Source: Farysia itapuensis | Taxonomy: Eukaryota > Basidiomycota > Ustilaginomycetes > Ustilaginales > Ustilaginaceae | NCBI GenBank assembly: GCA_023212645.1 | Contig: JALBYC010000011.1 | Location: 372,001-436,000, forward strand | Reading direction: 5' to 3' | DNA length: 64,000 nucleotides | Part shown: positions 38,250-48,013 of the stretch, one piece after another | How the letters are laid out: every line of letters starts with the position of its first letter | Numbering within the stretch: the first letter of the stretch is position 1 | Made by a program: the position numbers and the translations under genes | Notes under the pieces: generated by a model | What the model saw: the letters and a program-made list of their open reading frames with translations, nothing else | Database searches by the model: none | Told to the model about the DNA's origin: nothing

Positions 38250-41207
38250 TCAGAAAAATACTACAGTGCGGTTGAGATCCCATCCGAGCATTACAAGTCC
38301 GGCAGAGACCGCTTTCTCCATCGGCGGAGGTCCGCAGACAAGCGCGAGTGTATCTTCGAGCTCATCTTCTGAGGATGGTTTGGGTGGGGGTGGCGGCAAA
38401 TGCTCCTTGAGGCAATCAACATTGACGTGGCCTCTGCCCATCTTCCAGTCATCATCTGGTGTCGAGTCTGACAAGCTGCTCAACACATGCCAAATGTGGA
38501 GATTGCCATCGAGAGACTCGGTCAGACGATCCAGCTCGTGCTTGATCAGGATGTCTTGGCGCGTACGGTTGCCATAAATGATCCAAATCTGTACTGGATT
38601 TGCCGGCGGACAGGCAAGATACTCGTCGGCGATAGCCTTGAGCGTGGACCAGATAGGCGTGATGCCACTGCCTCCGGCAATCATCGCTAGCTTAGTCACT
38701 TTACGGATCTTGTTGGTAGGCTTCCATCGGATCTGGGCGTCGCCAAGGTACGTGAATGATCCAAGTGGACCTTTTAGCTCCAAACTTAGACCAGCAGCCG
38801 CCAAGTCAGTGTCTGGATCTATGGAGTCAAGCAATGTTGTCATCTGCCCTCCTGCAAAAGCAGCCTTCGCAGACGCAGTGTCAGCAGCGGCAGGGAAATA
38901 CACTTTGATGAGGATGTCGAGGAAGCCGCGCTGAGTATTACCGCTGTACGGCGTATAGGCACGTTGCACCGTCTCGATTTCCCCTGTCTTTGGGTCAGTC
39001 CGTCTTACGCGAACAAAGACATGCTGACCTGTGGGCAGACCCAGCTCCTGATCTTCTCCAGCGAGGGCAAAGCGGAAGATTCGAACATCGTGCGACAATA
39101 CAGTCTTGCTGACGAGCCGTGTAGGTCTCCATTTCTTCATGTCCAAGAATGGTTTGGAAAGATCAATTTCTTCAGGTTCGGTCATTGCTCCAGCAGCTTG
39201 GCCATCTGCGACCCCAGGCGCTAGGCGACCAAGGTGGAAGTCGCGTAGCATCTTCTTCGCATCCATAGAATGAATTGCCATGAAGTCATCGGTCGCATCC
39301 TCTCCGGCTACTAGGCGGATGGATTGATCGCCACCTGGGTGATCCGCTAAGAAACCTGTTCCGTCGTAGACTTCGCCATGAACGACAAACCATGGTGTTG
39401 GTCCTTCGCCGTCGGCATGCTCGGCCAGCTGGGCCGCAGTAATGGTAGTGCCGGCTTTGTCAGAGTTTATCATCGCAGTCTTGATATCCTCTTTCTTGGT
39501 ACCTCCTTCGTTCAGGGACTTGGTGTTGGCCGCCTCGCTTGTGGCATTCTCATCGACTGACTTACTGCCAAAGTTGGGATATCGAGGATTCGAACCGATG
39601 TCGTTCATGCGCTGCATCCAGCCACCGGAGGCATTCCCGGCCAGAGTTGGGTGTTCGAAGCGTATCGAGATCTGCTGCTGGTCGTTGACTTCAGTATGAA
39701 CAGCAACGCGGAACCACCACGAGTTCATCATCGACATGGCGTTCCAGTACATGTCCCGAGGCATTGTGGCTAGTGCTTCGTCGATAGCGCGCACGGAGAT
39801 GACGGATACATTCTGATCCACGATCTGTTTGCGCAGGTCCACATTGAGTCTCCAAAAGCACCAGGCAAAGCTCATCTCCGTGGTGCTGAGATCTAGTGTG
39901 CCATAGTAGTCATGGTTCTGAATGGGGTACATTCTGTAAAGATCCTCTGGATAGAAGATTTCGGCAGACTTCCAGTTCAGGCCGTCGTCTAGCGACACTT
40001 CAACACGCGTTATTCTTTTACCACCACCGGTATAAGCATAACCTTCTATCGGCAGCAGCTGCGATGCTTCAGCAGCCCTTTCTTCTTTGCTCAGCTGCAA
40101 GATCTGATCGTGATCGGGAGAGCAAATAGCGGCGTTGACGTTGAGGTCGTTGATGATGTATTTGGGGTCATACCACCAGTGAGCCTCATTTCGAGCTTGA
40201 TCAGCAGTGACTTCGGTTGGCAAGACCTTGTTGTCGTGGAAGTGAAGGTAGTGCTGGCTCTCACGGTCGGACACTTCGATGCGTTCGAGCCATTTGACCA
40301 TCCTTCCTCCAATTTGGCCTGGCACAACGAGTCGGAGCGGGTATCCGTGATCCGGGGACAAATCCTCGCCATTGAGACCCCAGGCAATCAACATCCCCTT
40401 ACTTCGATCTAGACCCCAATTAAGACGCTGAGAAGTCCCATATTTGCCCTTGGGAAGCTGGTCTGCGCCTTCGAAAACAACATGCCTAGCTCGTCCAGGG
40501 ACAGCTACATCGTACGAGGGGAAAGATGAGAGAAGAGGGTTCTTGGGTTTGCAGTAGTCCAAGATATCCGCAAGGTAGACGCCGGTGAAAAGACCAGTGG
40601 AGACACCAGCTGCGCCCCAGTTGAAGCCAAGACCTTTGGAAACCATGTTTTGCTCCTTGCGGCGATTTCCGGCGCAGACCAATGTTATGGGAAGCGTTAC
40701 TACTGAAAACTTCTCTTTGAGGTCTTGAATCGACAATTCGACCTCTCTTTCGACTAAGCCATGAACCTTGAGTTTCCACTGAGCCGCTTGCTCTGCGGTG
40801 ACACGAGGTGTATCCCCGTGTGTTCGAACGTAGAATAAATTCTGCGGTGTCAGGAAACCTTTTGAGAACAGCGCAGAGAGAGGCGGTTCAACATTGAAGG
40901 GATGCTTGCCCGTCAATCGTATAAGACGCTCGTCTCTGGCAATCCAGCCGTCTGGCGTGTTACTGTCCGCTGCAAGCGGCTGTACTGCTTCGGACCTTGG
41001 AACGAGGGGTAACAGAGATTCGTCATAGTGACTTTGTACCGAAAATGGACCTGTTGGCAAGACCTCGCTGCTTTTGTGCGCAGCTTTCGGGCTGGAAGGC
41101 TCCGGAGTTGTTGCCTGTGAGGAGTCGGTGACTGGAGTAGAAGAGCTGTACTCTTCTACACCCCGGTCTGACGAAGACGACGACGACATCTCGAGCGGTG
41201 CAGGCAT
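38250..41207 (-). CDS. nar1: Nitrate reductase [NAD(P)H], assimilatory
   Basis: 985 residues from the first in-frame ATG (41207). The open frame starts at a GTG slightly upstream. Domains: disordered N-terminus (1-60); Mo-molybdopterin domain with the Mo-ligand Cys in LVCAGNRRKEQNM (about 180) and the dimerisation part to about 550; cytochrome b5 heme domain near residues 610-690 with ligands in DHPGGD and AIHSMDA; FAD domain (RAYTPYSGN); NAD(P)H domain with MIAGGSGITP and C-terminal CGPPPMEK...VVFF. It reduces nitrate to nitrite in the cytosol. The adjacent divergent nir1 and the transporter form the assimilation cluster. Expression is expected to need nitrate and absence of ammonium through the shared GATA-rich promoter. 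No intron is seen. Confidence 0.97.
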   Translation of the reverse strand: MPAPLEMSSSSSSDRGVEEYSSSTPVTDSSQATTPEPSSPKAAHKSSEVLPTGPFSVQSHYDESLLPLVPRSEAVQPLAADSNTPDGWIARDERLIRLTGKHPFNVEPPLSALFSKGFLTPQNLFYVRTHGDTPRVTAEQAAQWKLKVHGLVEREVELSIQDLKEKFSVVTLPITLVCAGNRRKEQNMVSKGLGFNWGAAGVSTGLFTGVYLADILDYCKPKNPLLSSFPSYDVAVPGRARHVVFEGADQLPKGKYGTSQRLNWGLDRSKGMLIAWGLNGEDLSPDHGYPLRLVVPGQIGGRMVKWLERIEVSDRESQHYLHFHDNKVLPTEVTADQARNEAHWWYDPKYIINDLNVNAAICSPDHDQILQLSKEERAAEASQLLPIEGYAYTGGGKRITRVEVSLDDGLNWKSAEIFYPEDLYRMYPIQNHDYYGTLDLSTTEMSFAWCFWRLNVDLRKQIVDQNVSVISVRAIDEALATMPRDMYWNAMSMMNSWWFRVAVHTEVNDQQQISIRFEHPTLAGNASGGWMQRMNDIGSNPRYPNFGSKSVDENATSEAANTKSLNEGGTKKEDIKTAMINSDKAGTTITAAQLAEHADGEGPTPWFVVHGEVYDGTGFLADHPGGDQSIRLVAGEDATDDFMAIHSMDAKKMLRDFHLGRLAPGVADGQAAGAMTEPEEIDLSKPFLDMKKWRPTRLVSKTVLSHDVRIFRFALAGEDQELGLPTGQHVFVRVRRTDPKTGEIETVQRAYTPYSGNTQRGFLDILIKVYFPAAADTASAKAAFAGGQMTTLLDSIDPDTDLAAAGLSLELKGPLGSFTYLGDAQIRWKPTNKIRKVTKLAMIAGGSGITPIWSTLKAIADEYLACPPANPVQIWIIYGNRTRQDILIKHELDRLTESLDGNLHIWHVLSSLSDSTPDDDWKMGRGHVNVDCLKEHLPPPPPKPSSEDELEDTLALVCGPPPMEKAVSAGLVMLGWDLNRTVVFF

Positions 41208-41630
41208 GGCTGAGATGGTGGTTCGCACTGGTCCGAAAGGAGAGCAGTGGCAAAAATGGTGACAAAGTGCGGGGCAGCTTCCATGTCAGCCATGTCCGGC
41301 CGATGTGCCAGGACAATCTGAGCCATCCCAGACGATTCTGGGCTTTGGTCCGTTACACCGGCTCGCTGATTGGATGCTTGCAAAAGCATATGCATGTCAC
41401 TGATAAGGGCGGTCACCGAGCTATCGCCAAGATTGAATTTCTGACAACTGTCCAAGTTCGCCGAAAAGATAAGCCATTTTCCATGGTCAAACTTTGCGTA
41501 CACCTATCTTTTCGCCTCCTTCTCCGGAGTGTCCGGGGTCAGTCGTTGTACAAGCAAGGCAACCCCGGACAACATGATTGATCTCTAGCTGGCTTTCCAT
41601 CATCTCTTCCTCCCTCAAGCGACCTTCACA
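41208..41630. promoter_or_regulatory. Divergent nar1-nir1 promoter with GATA sites and a CCGG inverted repeat
   Basis: 423 bp between the two start codons. GATA cores lie at 41402 (GATAAG), 41422 (minus), 41468 (GATAAG) and 41505 (minus), the core bound by AreA/Nit2-type nitrogen regulators. A palindrome CTCCGGAG lies at 41522-41529. Inverted repeat arms GTCCGGGGT (41531-41539) and ACCCCGGAC (41562-41570) follow. These resemble binding sites of binuclear zinc-cluster activators, the class of the nitrate-specific activator NirA/Nit4. Factor identity is inferred. Confidence 0.65.
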
Positions 41631-44600
41631 ATGGCACCAGTACCTACTGAAGCGGTGTCGTCAGCGCCAATGTCGTCTTCTTCGACATCAGGTTCAACGC
41701 GTGCTACCACCCCTGATCTCAATCTAGCTCCCAAAACGCGCAAGAAGGCATGCGTAGTCGGTTTAGGCATGGTCGGAATTGCTTTTGTCGAAAAGCTGCT
41801 CAAGTACGACCTTGAGGGCGGCCGAGACGAGTGGGAAGTCGTCGTCTTCGGAGAAGAACCCCACATTGCTTACAACCGTGTCGGTCTTACCCAGTACTTC
41901 ACTCACCGGTCTGTCGACTCTCTATATCTCAATCCCCTGGAATGGTACTCCTCGCATGCCAAAGACAAGCTGAGCTACCACACACAAGATCCTGTGGTCT
42001 CGATCGATGCAGAAAGCAAGCTCGTACGCACTAGCAAAGGATTGGAATTTACTTACGATGAATGCATTCTCGCCACCGGCTCGGATGCCTCCTTGCCACC
42101 TTACATCTCCCGCGACAAGTTCTATAACACCAAAGGCACTTTTGTATACCGAACTATCAAAGACCTGGATGACATCATCGCGTATGCCGTCGATGCTCCC
42201 AAGACGCTCGGACGTCGCATTCGCAAAGCAGGAGTCATAGGAGGAGGCTTGCTCGGTTTGGAGGCAGCTAAAGCGCTTCTCGATCTCGAAGAGGTGGACC
42301 AAGTCGTTCTCGTTGAGCGAAACCGTTGGGTACTATCTCGACAGCTCGACCAAGAAGGCGGCACTCTGGTTCTACAGAAAGTGCGCGACTTGGGCGTCGA
42401 AGTTCTCCTGCAAGGTCGGGTGCGTGACCTGATATGGAACGACGAAGGCCGTCTCACCGCCATGATGATGCAAGGCAACGATGGCAAAGATGACGAACCA
42501 TTCGACATTGACATGCTTGTCTTTGCTGTCGGTATCAGTCCACGCACTGATTTGGTCAAGAACACGCCGATAGAACTTTGCCCTAAAAGCCGAGGTTTCG
42601 CGGTGGACAAGCACCTAAAAACTAATCTCGACCACGTATACGCCGTCGGAGAATGCGCCTCGTTCGAAAACGAGACCTTTGGTCTGATTGCTCCTGGTAT
42701 CGAGATGGCGGAAGTTCTTGCTTTCAATATGACGGAAGGCCCACATCATGCCTTGCGCGACATGAAGTCCCCTGACGTCTCGACTAAGCTCAAGCTCATG
42801 GGTGTTGATGTTGCCTCCTTTGGTGACTTTTTCGCAGACCAGGGCAAAATCTCAAAGCCTCTTCCCAGCGCACGTGCGGCTAAACGACGAGGTGAGGCTG
42901 GCTCTCAAATGACGCCCGACGAGATCAAGAAGAATGTCAAAGCTCTCACCTATCGTGACCCCTTTCAAGATGTATACAAAAAGTACATTTTCACTGCCGA
43001 CGGCAAATATCTCCTTGGCGGTATGATGGTCGGAGATGTCAAAGACTATGTCAAGCTCGTCGCTCTGTGCAGCAAAGGGACACTCATCGAAAAGCCGCCT
43101 GCAGAGCTGATCATTGGCGCGAAGAAGGAGGGCGAAGAAGAAGGTGACGACTTGCCTGACGAGGCACAGATTTGCTCCTGCCACAACGTTTCCAAAGGCG
43201 ATGTCATCAAGTGCGTCAAAGATGGAGGTGTCCGTGCGTTTGGAGAAATGAAGTCCTCGACAAAATGCGGAACAGGCTGCGGAGGTTGTGTTCCACTTGC
43301 CACCTCTATCTTCAACAAGGCGCTGAAGGATGCTGGTGTCGAGGTGTCAAACCACCTTTGTGGTCATTTCGCTTACTCTCGTCAAGAGCTGTACCAGGTC
43401 ATCAAGTTCAAGAAGCTCAAGGACTTTACTACTGTGATGAAGACAGTTGGCAAAAAAGGCGACAGCCTTGGCTGTGAGACATGTCGACCTGCTGTTGGTT
43501 CTATCTTGTCATCTCTGTACAACGACTGGATTATGAATCCTCAGTTGCGCCAGACCCAAGATACCAACGATCGATACCTTGCTAACATGCAGCGTGACGG
43601 GACGTACTCTGTCGTTCCCCGTCTTGCCGCCGGTGAAATCACACCAGCCGGTCTCAAAGCTATTGGAGAGGTAGCAGAGAAGTACGGTCTCTACACCAAG
43701 ATCACCGGTGGTCAGCGCATTGATATGTTCGGTGCAAAGAAGCAAGATCTGCCTGATATCTGGACGATGCTGGTCGAAGCTGGCTTCGAGTCTGGCCATG
43801 CTTACGGTAAAGCCCTTCGAACAGTCAAGTCATGTGTGGGCAGCACGTGGTGTCGTTACGGTCTGGGCGACTCCGTGGGCCTGGCACATGAACTGGAGTC
43901 TCGCTACAAGGGTCTTCGAGCGCCTCACAAATTCAAGGGAGGCGTCTCTGGTTGTGTTCGAGAGTGCGCCGAGGCACAGTCAAAGGACTTTGGCCTGATC
44001 GCTACACCCAAAGGCTGGAACGTCTATGTTGGAGGTAATGGTGGAGCAAAACCCCGACATGCAGAACTGCTCGTGGAAGATGTTTCTCGTAGACAAGCTA
44101 TCAAGACTCTCGACCGCTTCATCCTCTTCTACATCCGATCTGCTGACAAGCTTGAGCGTACGGCTCGCTGGATCGAAAAGTTCCCGGGAGGTCTCAAGGG
44201 TCTCAAAGAAGTAATTGTTGACGACAAGCTTGGCATTTGCGAGGACCTCGAGAAGGAGATGGAAGTCCTAGTCGGCACATATCACTGCGAGTGGACCAAA
44301 GTCGTGAACGACCCTGCCCGTAAAAAGGCGTTCCGACAATTCGTCAACACTGACGAGAACCAAGCAGTCTCCGAGCAAATGACCGAACGTAACCAACAAA
44401 GGCCGGCAGATTGGCCGGTTGAGACAGGTCCACTTCATTTCAATGTCCTCGATGTGGCAAAGGAAGCCGTCTGGGACTGGAAGGCAGTATGCAAATTCAC
44501 CGATTTGGACCCGCAGAAGGATTCACCTTCGTCTGCGACAATTCGCTACGGTGACACGCAGATTGCTGTCTGGAACATCCCCGGCCGAGGTGTCCGCGCT

Positions 44601-45056
44601 GCCCAAAACATGTGCCCCCATCGACGTGCTTTCGTTCTCGCTGACGGCCTGGTAGGAGAAGATGACAAAGGAAGAGAGTACGTCTCCTGCCCGCTTCACA
44701 AGCGCAACTATATCCTCTCTGCCAAGTCTGACGAGGAAGGAGGGAAATGCAATGACGGCGACTACTCTATTATGACATTCGAAGCTAAGATGGACGAAGA
44801 AAAGGATCTCGTCTACCTGCGATTGCCGCCAACCGATGCTCTTGACGCCGTACTGTCGACCTCTAAATGGATGCTAAGGAAAGCAACTGAAGAGTCAGAC
44901 GCTCTTGCTGGAGGTGAGGGACATGCCGTTGAGATCACCGGACCTTTGCCTGAAGACGAGCTGGAACAGCGTGCCGAAGGCATCCGAAAGAGCGGTTCAC
45001 CTCCTCCTGCGCCGGTCAAAGCATCGTGCGGTGATGGCAGTGCGCTTGACTGGTAA
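41631..45056 (+). CDS. nir1: Nitrite reductase [NAD(P)H], assimilatory
   Basis: 1141 residues, the full fungal length. Domains: FAD/NAD(P)-dependent pyridine nucleotide oxidoreductase (about 40-330, GLGMVGIAF and VIGGGLLGLEAA); BFD-like [2Fe-2S] domain (about 513-560, CSCHNVSKGD...CGTGCGGC); sulfite/nitrite-reductase ferredoxin-like half and siroheme domain (about 640-900) with the cluster ligands CVGSTWC (about 734-740) and CVREC (about 774-778); C-terminal Rieske domain (about 960-1070, CPHRRAF and CPLHKRN). It reduces nitrite to ammonium with six electrons from NAD(P)H. The tail ends CGDGSALDW. It is transcribed away from nar1 and towards the nitrate transporter. No intron. Confidence 0.97.
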   Translation: MAPVPTEAVSSAPMSSSSTSGSTRATTPDLNLAPKTRKKACVVGLGMVGIAFVEKLLKYDLEGGRDEWEVVVFGEEPHIAYNRVGLTQYFTHRSVDSLYLNPLEWYSSHAKDKLSYHTQDPVVSIDAESKLVRTSKGLEFTYDECILATGSDASLPPYISRDKFYNTKGTFVYRTIKDLDDIIAYAVDAPKTLGRRIRKAGVIGGGLLGLEAAKALLDLEEVDQVVLVERNRWVLSRQLDQEGGTLVLQKVRDLGVEVLLQGRVRDLIWNDEGRLTAMMMQGNDGKDDEPFDIDMLVFAVGISPRTDLVKNTPIELCPKSRGFAVDKHLKTNLDHVYAVGECASFENETFGLIAPGIEMAEVLAFNMTEGPHHALRDMKSPDVSTKLKLMGVDVASFGDFFADQGKISKPLPSARAAKRRGEAGSQMTPDEIKKNVKALTYRDPFQDVYKKYIFTADGKYLLGGMMVGDVKDYVKLVALCSKGTLIEKPPAELIIGAKKEGEEEGDDLPDEAQICSCHNVSKGDVIKCVKDGGVRAFGEMKSSTKCGTGCGGCVPLATSIFNKALKDAGVEVSNHLCGHFAYSRQELYQVIKFKKLKDFTTVMKTVGKKGDSLGCETCRPAVGSILSSLYNDWIMNPQLRQTQDTNDRYLANMQRDGTYSVVPRLAAGEITPAGLKAIGEVAEKYGLYTKITGGQRIDMFGAKKQDLPDIWTMLVEAGFESGHAYGKALRTVKSCVGSTWCRYGLGDSVGLAHELESRYKGLRAPHKFKGGVSGCVRECAEAQSKDFGLIATPKGWNVYVGGNGGAKPRHAELLVEDVSRRQAIKTLDRFILFYIRSADKLERTARWIEKFPGGLKGLKEVIVDDKLGICEDLEKEMEVLVGTYHCEWTKVVNDPARKKAFRQFVNTDENQAVSEQMTERNQQRPADWPVETGPLHFNVLDVAKEAVWDWKAVCKFTDLDPQKDSPSSATIRYGDTQIAVWNIPGRGVRAAQNMCPHRRAFVLADGLVGEDDKGREYVSCPLHKRNYILSAKSDEEGGKCNDGDYSIMTFEAKMDEEKDLVYLRLPPTDALDAVLSTSKWMLRKATEESDALAGGEGHAVEITGPLPEDELEQRAEGIRKSGSPPPAPVKASCGDGSALDW

Positions 45057-46053
45057 CCTTCCCATCATCTCTGTAGCTTTGCTCTACCTCTTTTTGTACA
45101 TATTTGCGTTCGAGCATAAAGATCATTCGTATTCGTGATTCACAATTGTCACTGTGCACTAAGGCTGCAAACGATACGTGATACGATGTGAATGGCGTCA
45201 AGTGTGAGTCATCTGCTAGACGAACTCGGCCGAGCCGGTCTGCGGGGAAAAGCATGTGCCTCGATCGGCCATCGTATGATCAGCCAACCAGGCAAAGGGC
45301 ATTGTCGCTGACTTCATCTCGAACTTGTTCTTTGCTTGACGCGCCGATTTTGAGACTCACCGGGCGTCGGTGAAAAGTCTAAAGTCGACGCATTTCGGCA
45401 CGTCTCGGTAAACGTCAGATTGTGCAGCCATAGATAAGGAATGGAATTCAATCGACACATGTCGATATCGCCAGCCCAGCTGGCCAATGATATGGCACCC
45501 ATTCCACCACACGTCACCGGGGAGACCTATTCGAAATTCAGCTCTGAAGCTGAGATTGGCGCTCGAATCGAAGCTCCTGCGGTTTGCCGAGAGTCCCTTG
45601 CCGTTCCGCTTCGCCGAGATAAGAACGCGCCAAGCATGAGGCCGAGATAAGATGAGTCTCTCTGGCTTACTCACCTCTTCGCTTTCGCATCGGTCTTGAT
45701 TACGCTTTAGACTCCGCACAATCTTTGCTTCATCTCTTCCCTTTCAGCAGTCTTCCACAACGAGAAAAGATCCAGGCCTTGCGTCTTAACCAGTGCTTTG
45801 GTGACCCTCTTCCCTTCGCGCGGCGATTCGGGATTCGATTTGCAATCAGCAACGCTACAATCTCCCCGCCTCCTTCCATCACAGACACCTCCAACTGCAC
45901 TCTTCGCTCAAGCTCTCAGCTCATTTGTGGCTGGACTGTTGCGCGCAATAAGCACGTGGTTCTAGAACTGCTTGTTCTGAGGCCCATATATAGCTTAATC
46001 CGATCTATTGTCTACGGAAGCAACATAGTCTCTTCACCATCTCATCCCTCAAA
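45057..46053 (+). promoter_or_regulatory. Promoter region of the nitrate transporter
   Basis: 997 bp between nir1 and the transporter. It has GATAAG at 45433, 45618 and 45646, and a TATA box TATATAG at 45987-45993, 61 bp before the ATG. The final part is CT-rich. A short open frame at 45441-45650 spans the GATA sites and looks fortuitous. The clustering of GATA sites fits AreA/Nit2-type control. Confidence 0.6.
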
Positions 46054-47808
46054 ATGAACGACACGGGCAAGTCGTCTCCTCCGCATTCCAGCGGAGGAAG
46101 CAGTGACGAAAAGTATGACCTCGAGATCTCGGAGGCTGTCGAATCTCGCGCTAACGAAAGCCATCCGGGAATGGGCCCTGCAATGCGAATGGGCACAAAC
46201 ACCGGTGGAGTCGTCGGGGTCGAAGAATATATGACTGAGGAGGAGAAGAAGGAAAAGGACCTCAAAGAGTTTGGTTACAATAAATTCAAATGGTCTTCGC
46301 TGTGGTCTCCAGCTGAGATCAACCCTCTAAACGGTCGATCGATGACGTTCCCGCTCTTGCGACCCTGGGATGCTTACGGAACCGCCTTCTGGCTCGCCAC
46401 TGCTGGGTTTTTTATTGCCTTCTTTTCCTGGTTCGCCTTCAGTCCCTTGATGCCTGAAGCCGTCAAGGCCGACCTGAAGCTATCCAATCCCCAGGTGACG
46501 CATGCTAACATGGCTTCCCTCGGAGGCACTGCCATCGTTCGTATTGTTTCTGGCCCGGCATGTGACCGATACGGTCCAAGAAAGGTACTTGCAGCTTTGC
46601 TCATCATTGGCGCTGTACCTTCGGGTCTAGCAGCGCTCGTGACCAACATCGAAGGCCTGGAAGCTGTCCGTTTCTTTATTTCGGTCCTTGGTGCTTCCTT
46701 CGTAGCATGTCAAGCTTACTGCAGTGTCTTCTTCGACAAGAGCATTGTTGGCACTGCAAACGCGTTCGCCGGTGGATGGGGTAACATGGGAGGAGGTGTC
46801 ACCGTTCTCGTCATTGCAAACCTGTACGAGCGATTCCGCAGTGCAGGATACTCTGCTCACCTTTCGTGGAGACTCTGCTTCCCGACCGTCCCAGTTCCAT
46901 GCCTACTGCTGGTTGCTGCCCTCATCTTGCTTACCGGTAAGGATCACCCAGCCGGCAAGTGGTCGCAGAGACATCAATTCAACGGCACTGCCATCGCGGT
47001 TGCTCAGGGCGAGAATGTCACCTTGGACTCCTCCGAGATCTCTGAGTACGAGCGTCAACGTGCTGACCGAGAAAAAGGACCTGCTAAAGTGTCCAACTTC
47101 CGCGAACAAGATCCTGCAGCTGCGGGCAAGCTCGTCCCAACCGTCGACACTGCGCAATCCGAGCCCCTTACCCTCAAAAGTCTGATGGTCATTCTGTCGG
47201 ACCCTCGTATTTGGATGTGCATTGTTTGCTATTTCCTTACTTTCGGTCTCGAAACAGCGATGGATGCCGCTCTACCTGGACTCATCTCTACTCTATTTGC
47301 CAGCAGGACTTTCGGCGTGCTTGACGCAGCTTATTCGGCGTCTTTGTACGGTCTGCTCAATATCTATGCTCGACCCCTGGGAGGTATCATCTCAGACGTG
47401 CTGAACTCCAAGTTTGGTCTTCGTGGCCGAGTTATTTGGCTCCTGGTGACCGCATTCTTGCAAGGAATCGGAATGATCGGCATGGGAGTCTACACCAACA
47501 CTGGACACGCGACTCTGGGCGGAGTCCTGGGTTTCATCGTTCTCATCGCCACCATGGGCTTTATGGCGAATGGTGCCGTGTACGCGCTTCCCGCTTACTA
47601 CGCTCCTCGAAATGTTGGCACGGCCTCCGGTTTGGTAGGCGCTGGTGGCAACATCGGCGGTCTCATGTACTTGGGCATCTTCCTTGCCAAACCTGGAACC
47701 AAGCCCGCCCGAAATCTAGGCACTAAATTTTGGATTGCCGGTACTGTCAACTCGGCAGCTGTGGTTCCCTTCTTTCTTGTCCTTCTTCCCGGGAAATTTG
47801 GCATGTAG
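46054..47808 (+). CDS. High-affinity nitrate/nitrite transporter (NNP family, MFS)
   Basis: 584 residues with about 12 transmembrane helices. Two copies of the nitrate signature are visible: AFAGGWGNMGGGVT (about 236, helix 5) and GLVGAGGNIGGLMY (about 527, helix 11). Between helices 6 and 7 is a large cytoplasmic loop (about 300-375) rich in Lys/Glu/Gln, typical of fungal CrnA/NrtA proteins. The N-terminus is extended by roughly 90 residues, acidic and Ser/Gly-rich, with YMTEEEKKEKDLKEFGYNKF, which is longer than in Aspergillus. It imports nitrate with protons at the plasma membrane for nar1 and nir1 next door. No intron. Start context aaaATGaac. Confidence 0.95.
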   Translation: MNDTGKSSPPHSSGGSSDEKYDLEISEAVESRANESHPGMGPAMRMGTNTGGVVGVEEYMTEEEKKEKDLKEFGYNKFKWSSLWSPAEINPLNGRSMTFPLLRPWDAYGTAFWLATAGFFIAFFSWFAFSPLMPEAVKADLKLSNPQVTHANMASLGGTAIVRIVSGPACDRYGPRKVLAALLIIGAVPSGLAALVTNIEGLEAVRFFISVLGASFVACQAYCSVFFDKSIVGTANAFAGGWGNMGGGVTVLVIANLYERFRSAGYSAHLSWRLCFPTVPVPCLLLVAALILLTGKDHPAGKWSQRHQFNGTAIAVAQGENVTLDSSEISEYERQRADREKGPAKVSNFREQDPAAAGKLVPTVDTAQSEPLTLKSLMVILSDPRIWMCIVCYFLTFGLETAMDAALPGLISTLFASRTFGVLDAAYSASLYGLLNIYARPLGGIISDVLNSKFGLRGRVIWLLVTAFLQGIGMIGMGVYTNTGHATLGGVLGFIVLIATMGFMANGAVYALPAYYAPRNVGTASGLVGAGGNIGGLMYLGIFLAKPGTKPARNLGTKFWIAGTVNSAAVVPFFLVLLPGKFGM

Positions 47809-48013
47809 AATCGTAGGCTTGTAATCACGACTCGACGGATTGCAAATGTTATTGATACTATTGCTTTGGATGAAGGACTGATGTTACCGAATTTGGTGGA
47901 GTGATAATTGAAACACCGCTTATCCTCGTGACTCCCCTGCCTCAGTCTGCCTGCAAATCACATCTGCCCCACTGCATCTTGGCGTCGAAGCTATTCCTGT
48001 TACACCATCACTC

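Noticed and set aside
39580..39620. tRNA-like B box (GGTTCGAATCC on the minus strand)
   Set aside because: It lies inside the nar1 coding sequence, the flanking bases do not pair as a T-stem, and no A box or acceptor stem is found.
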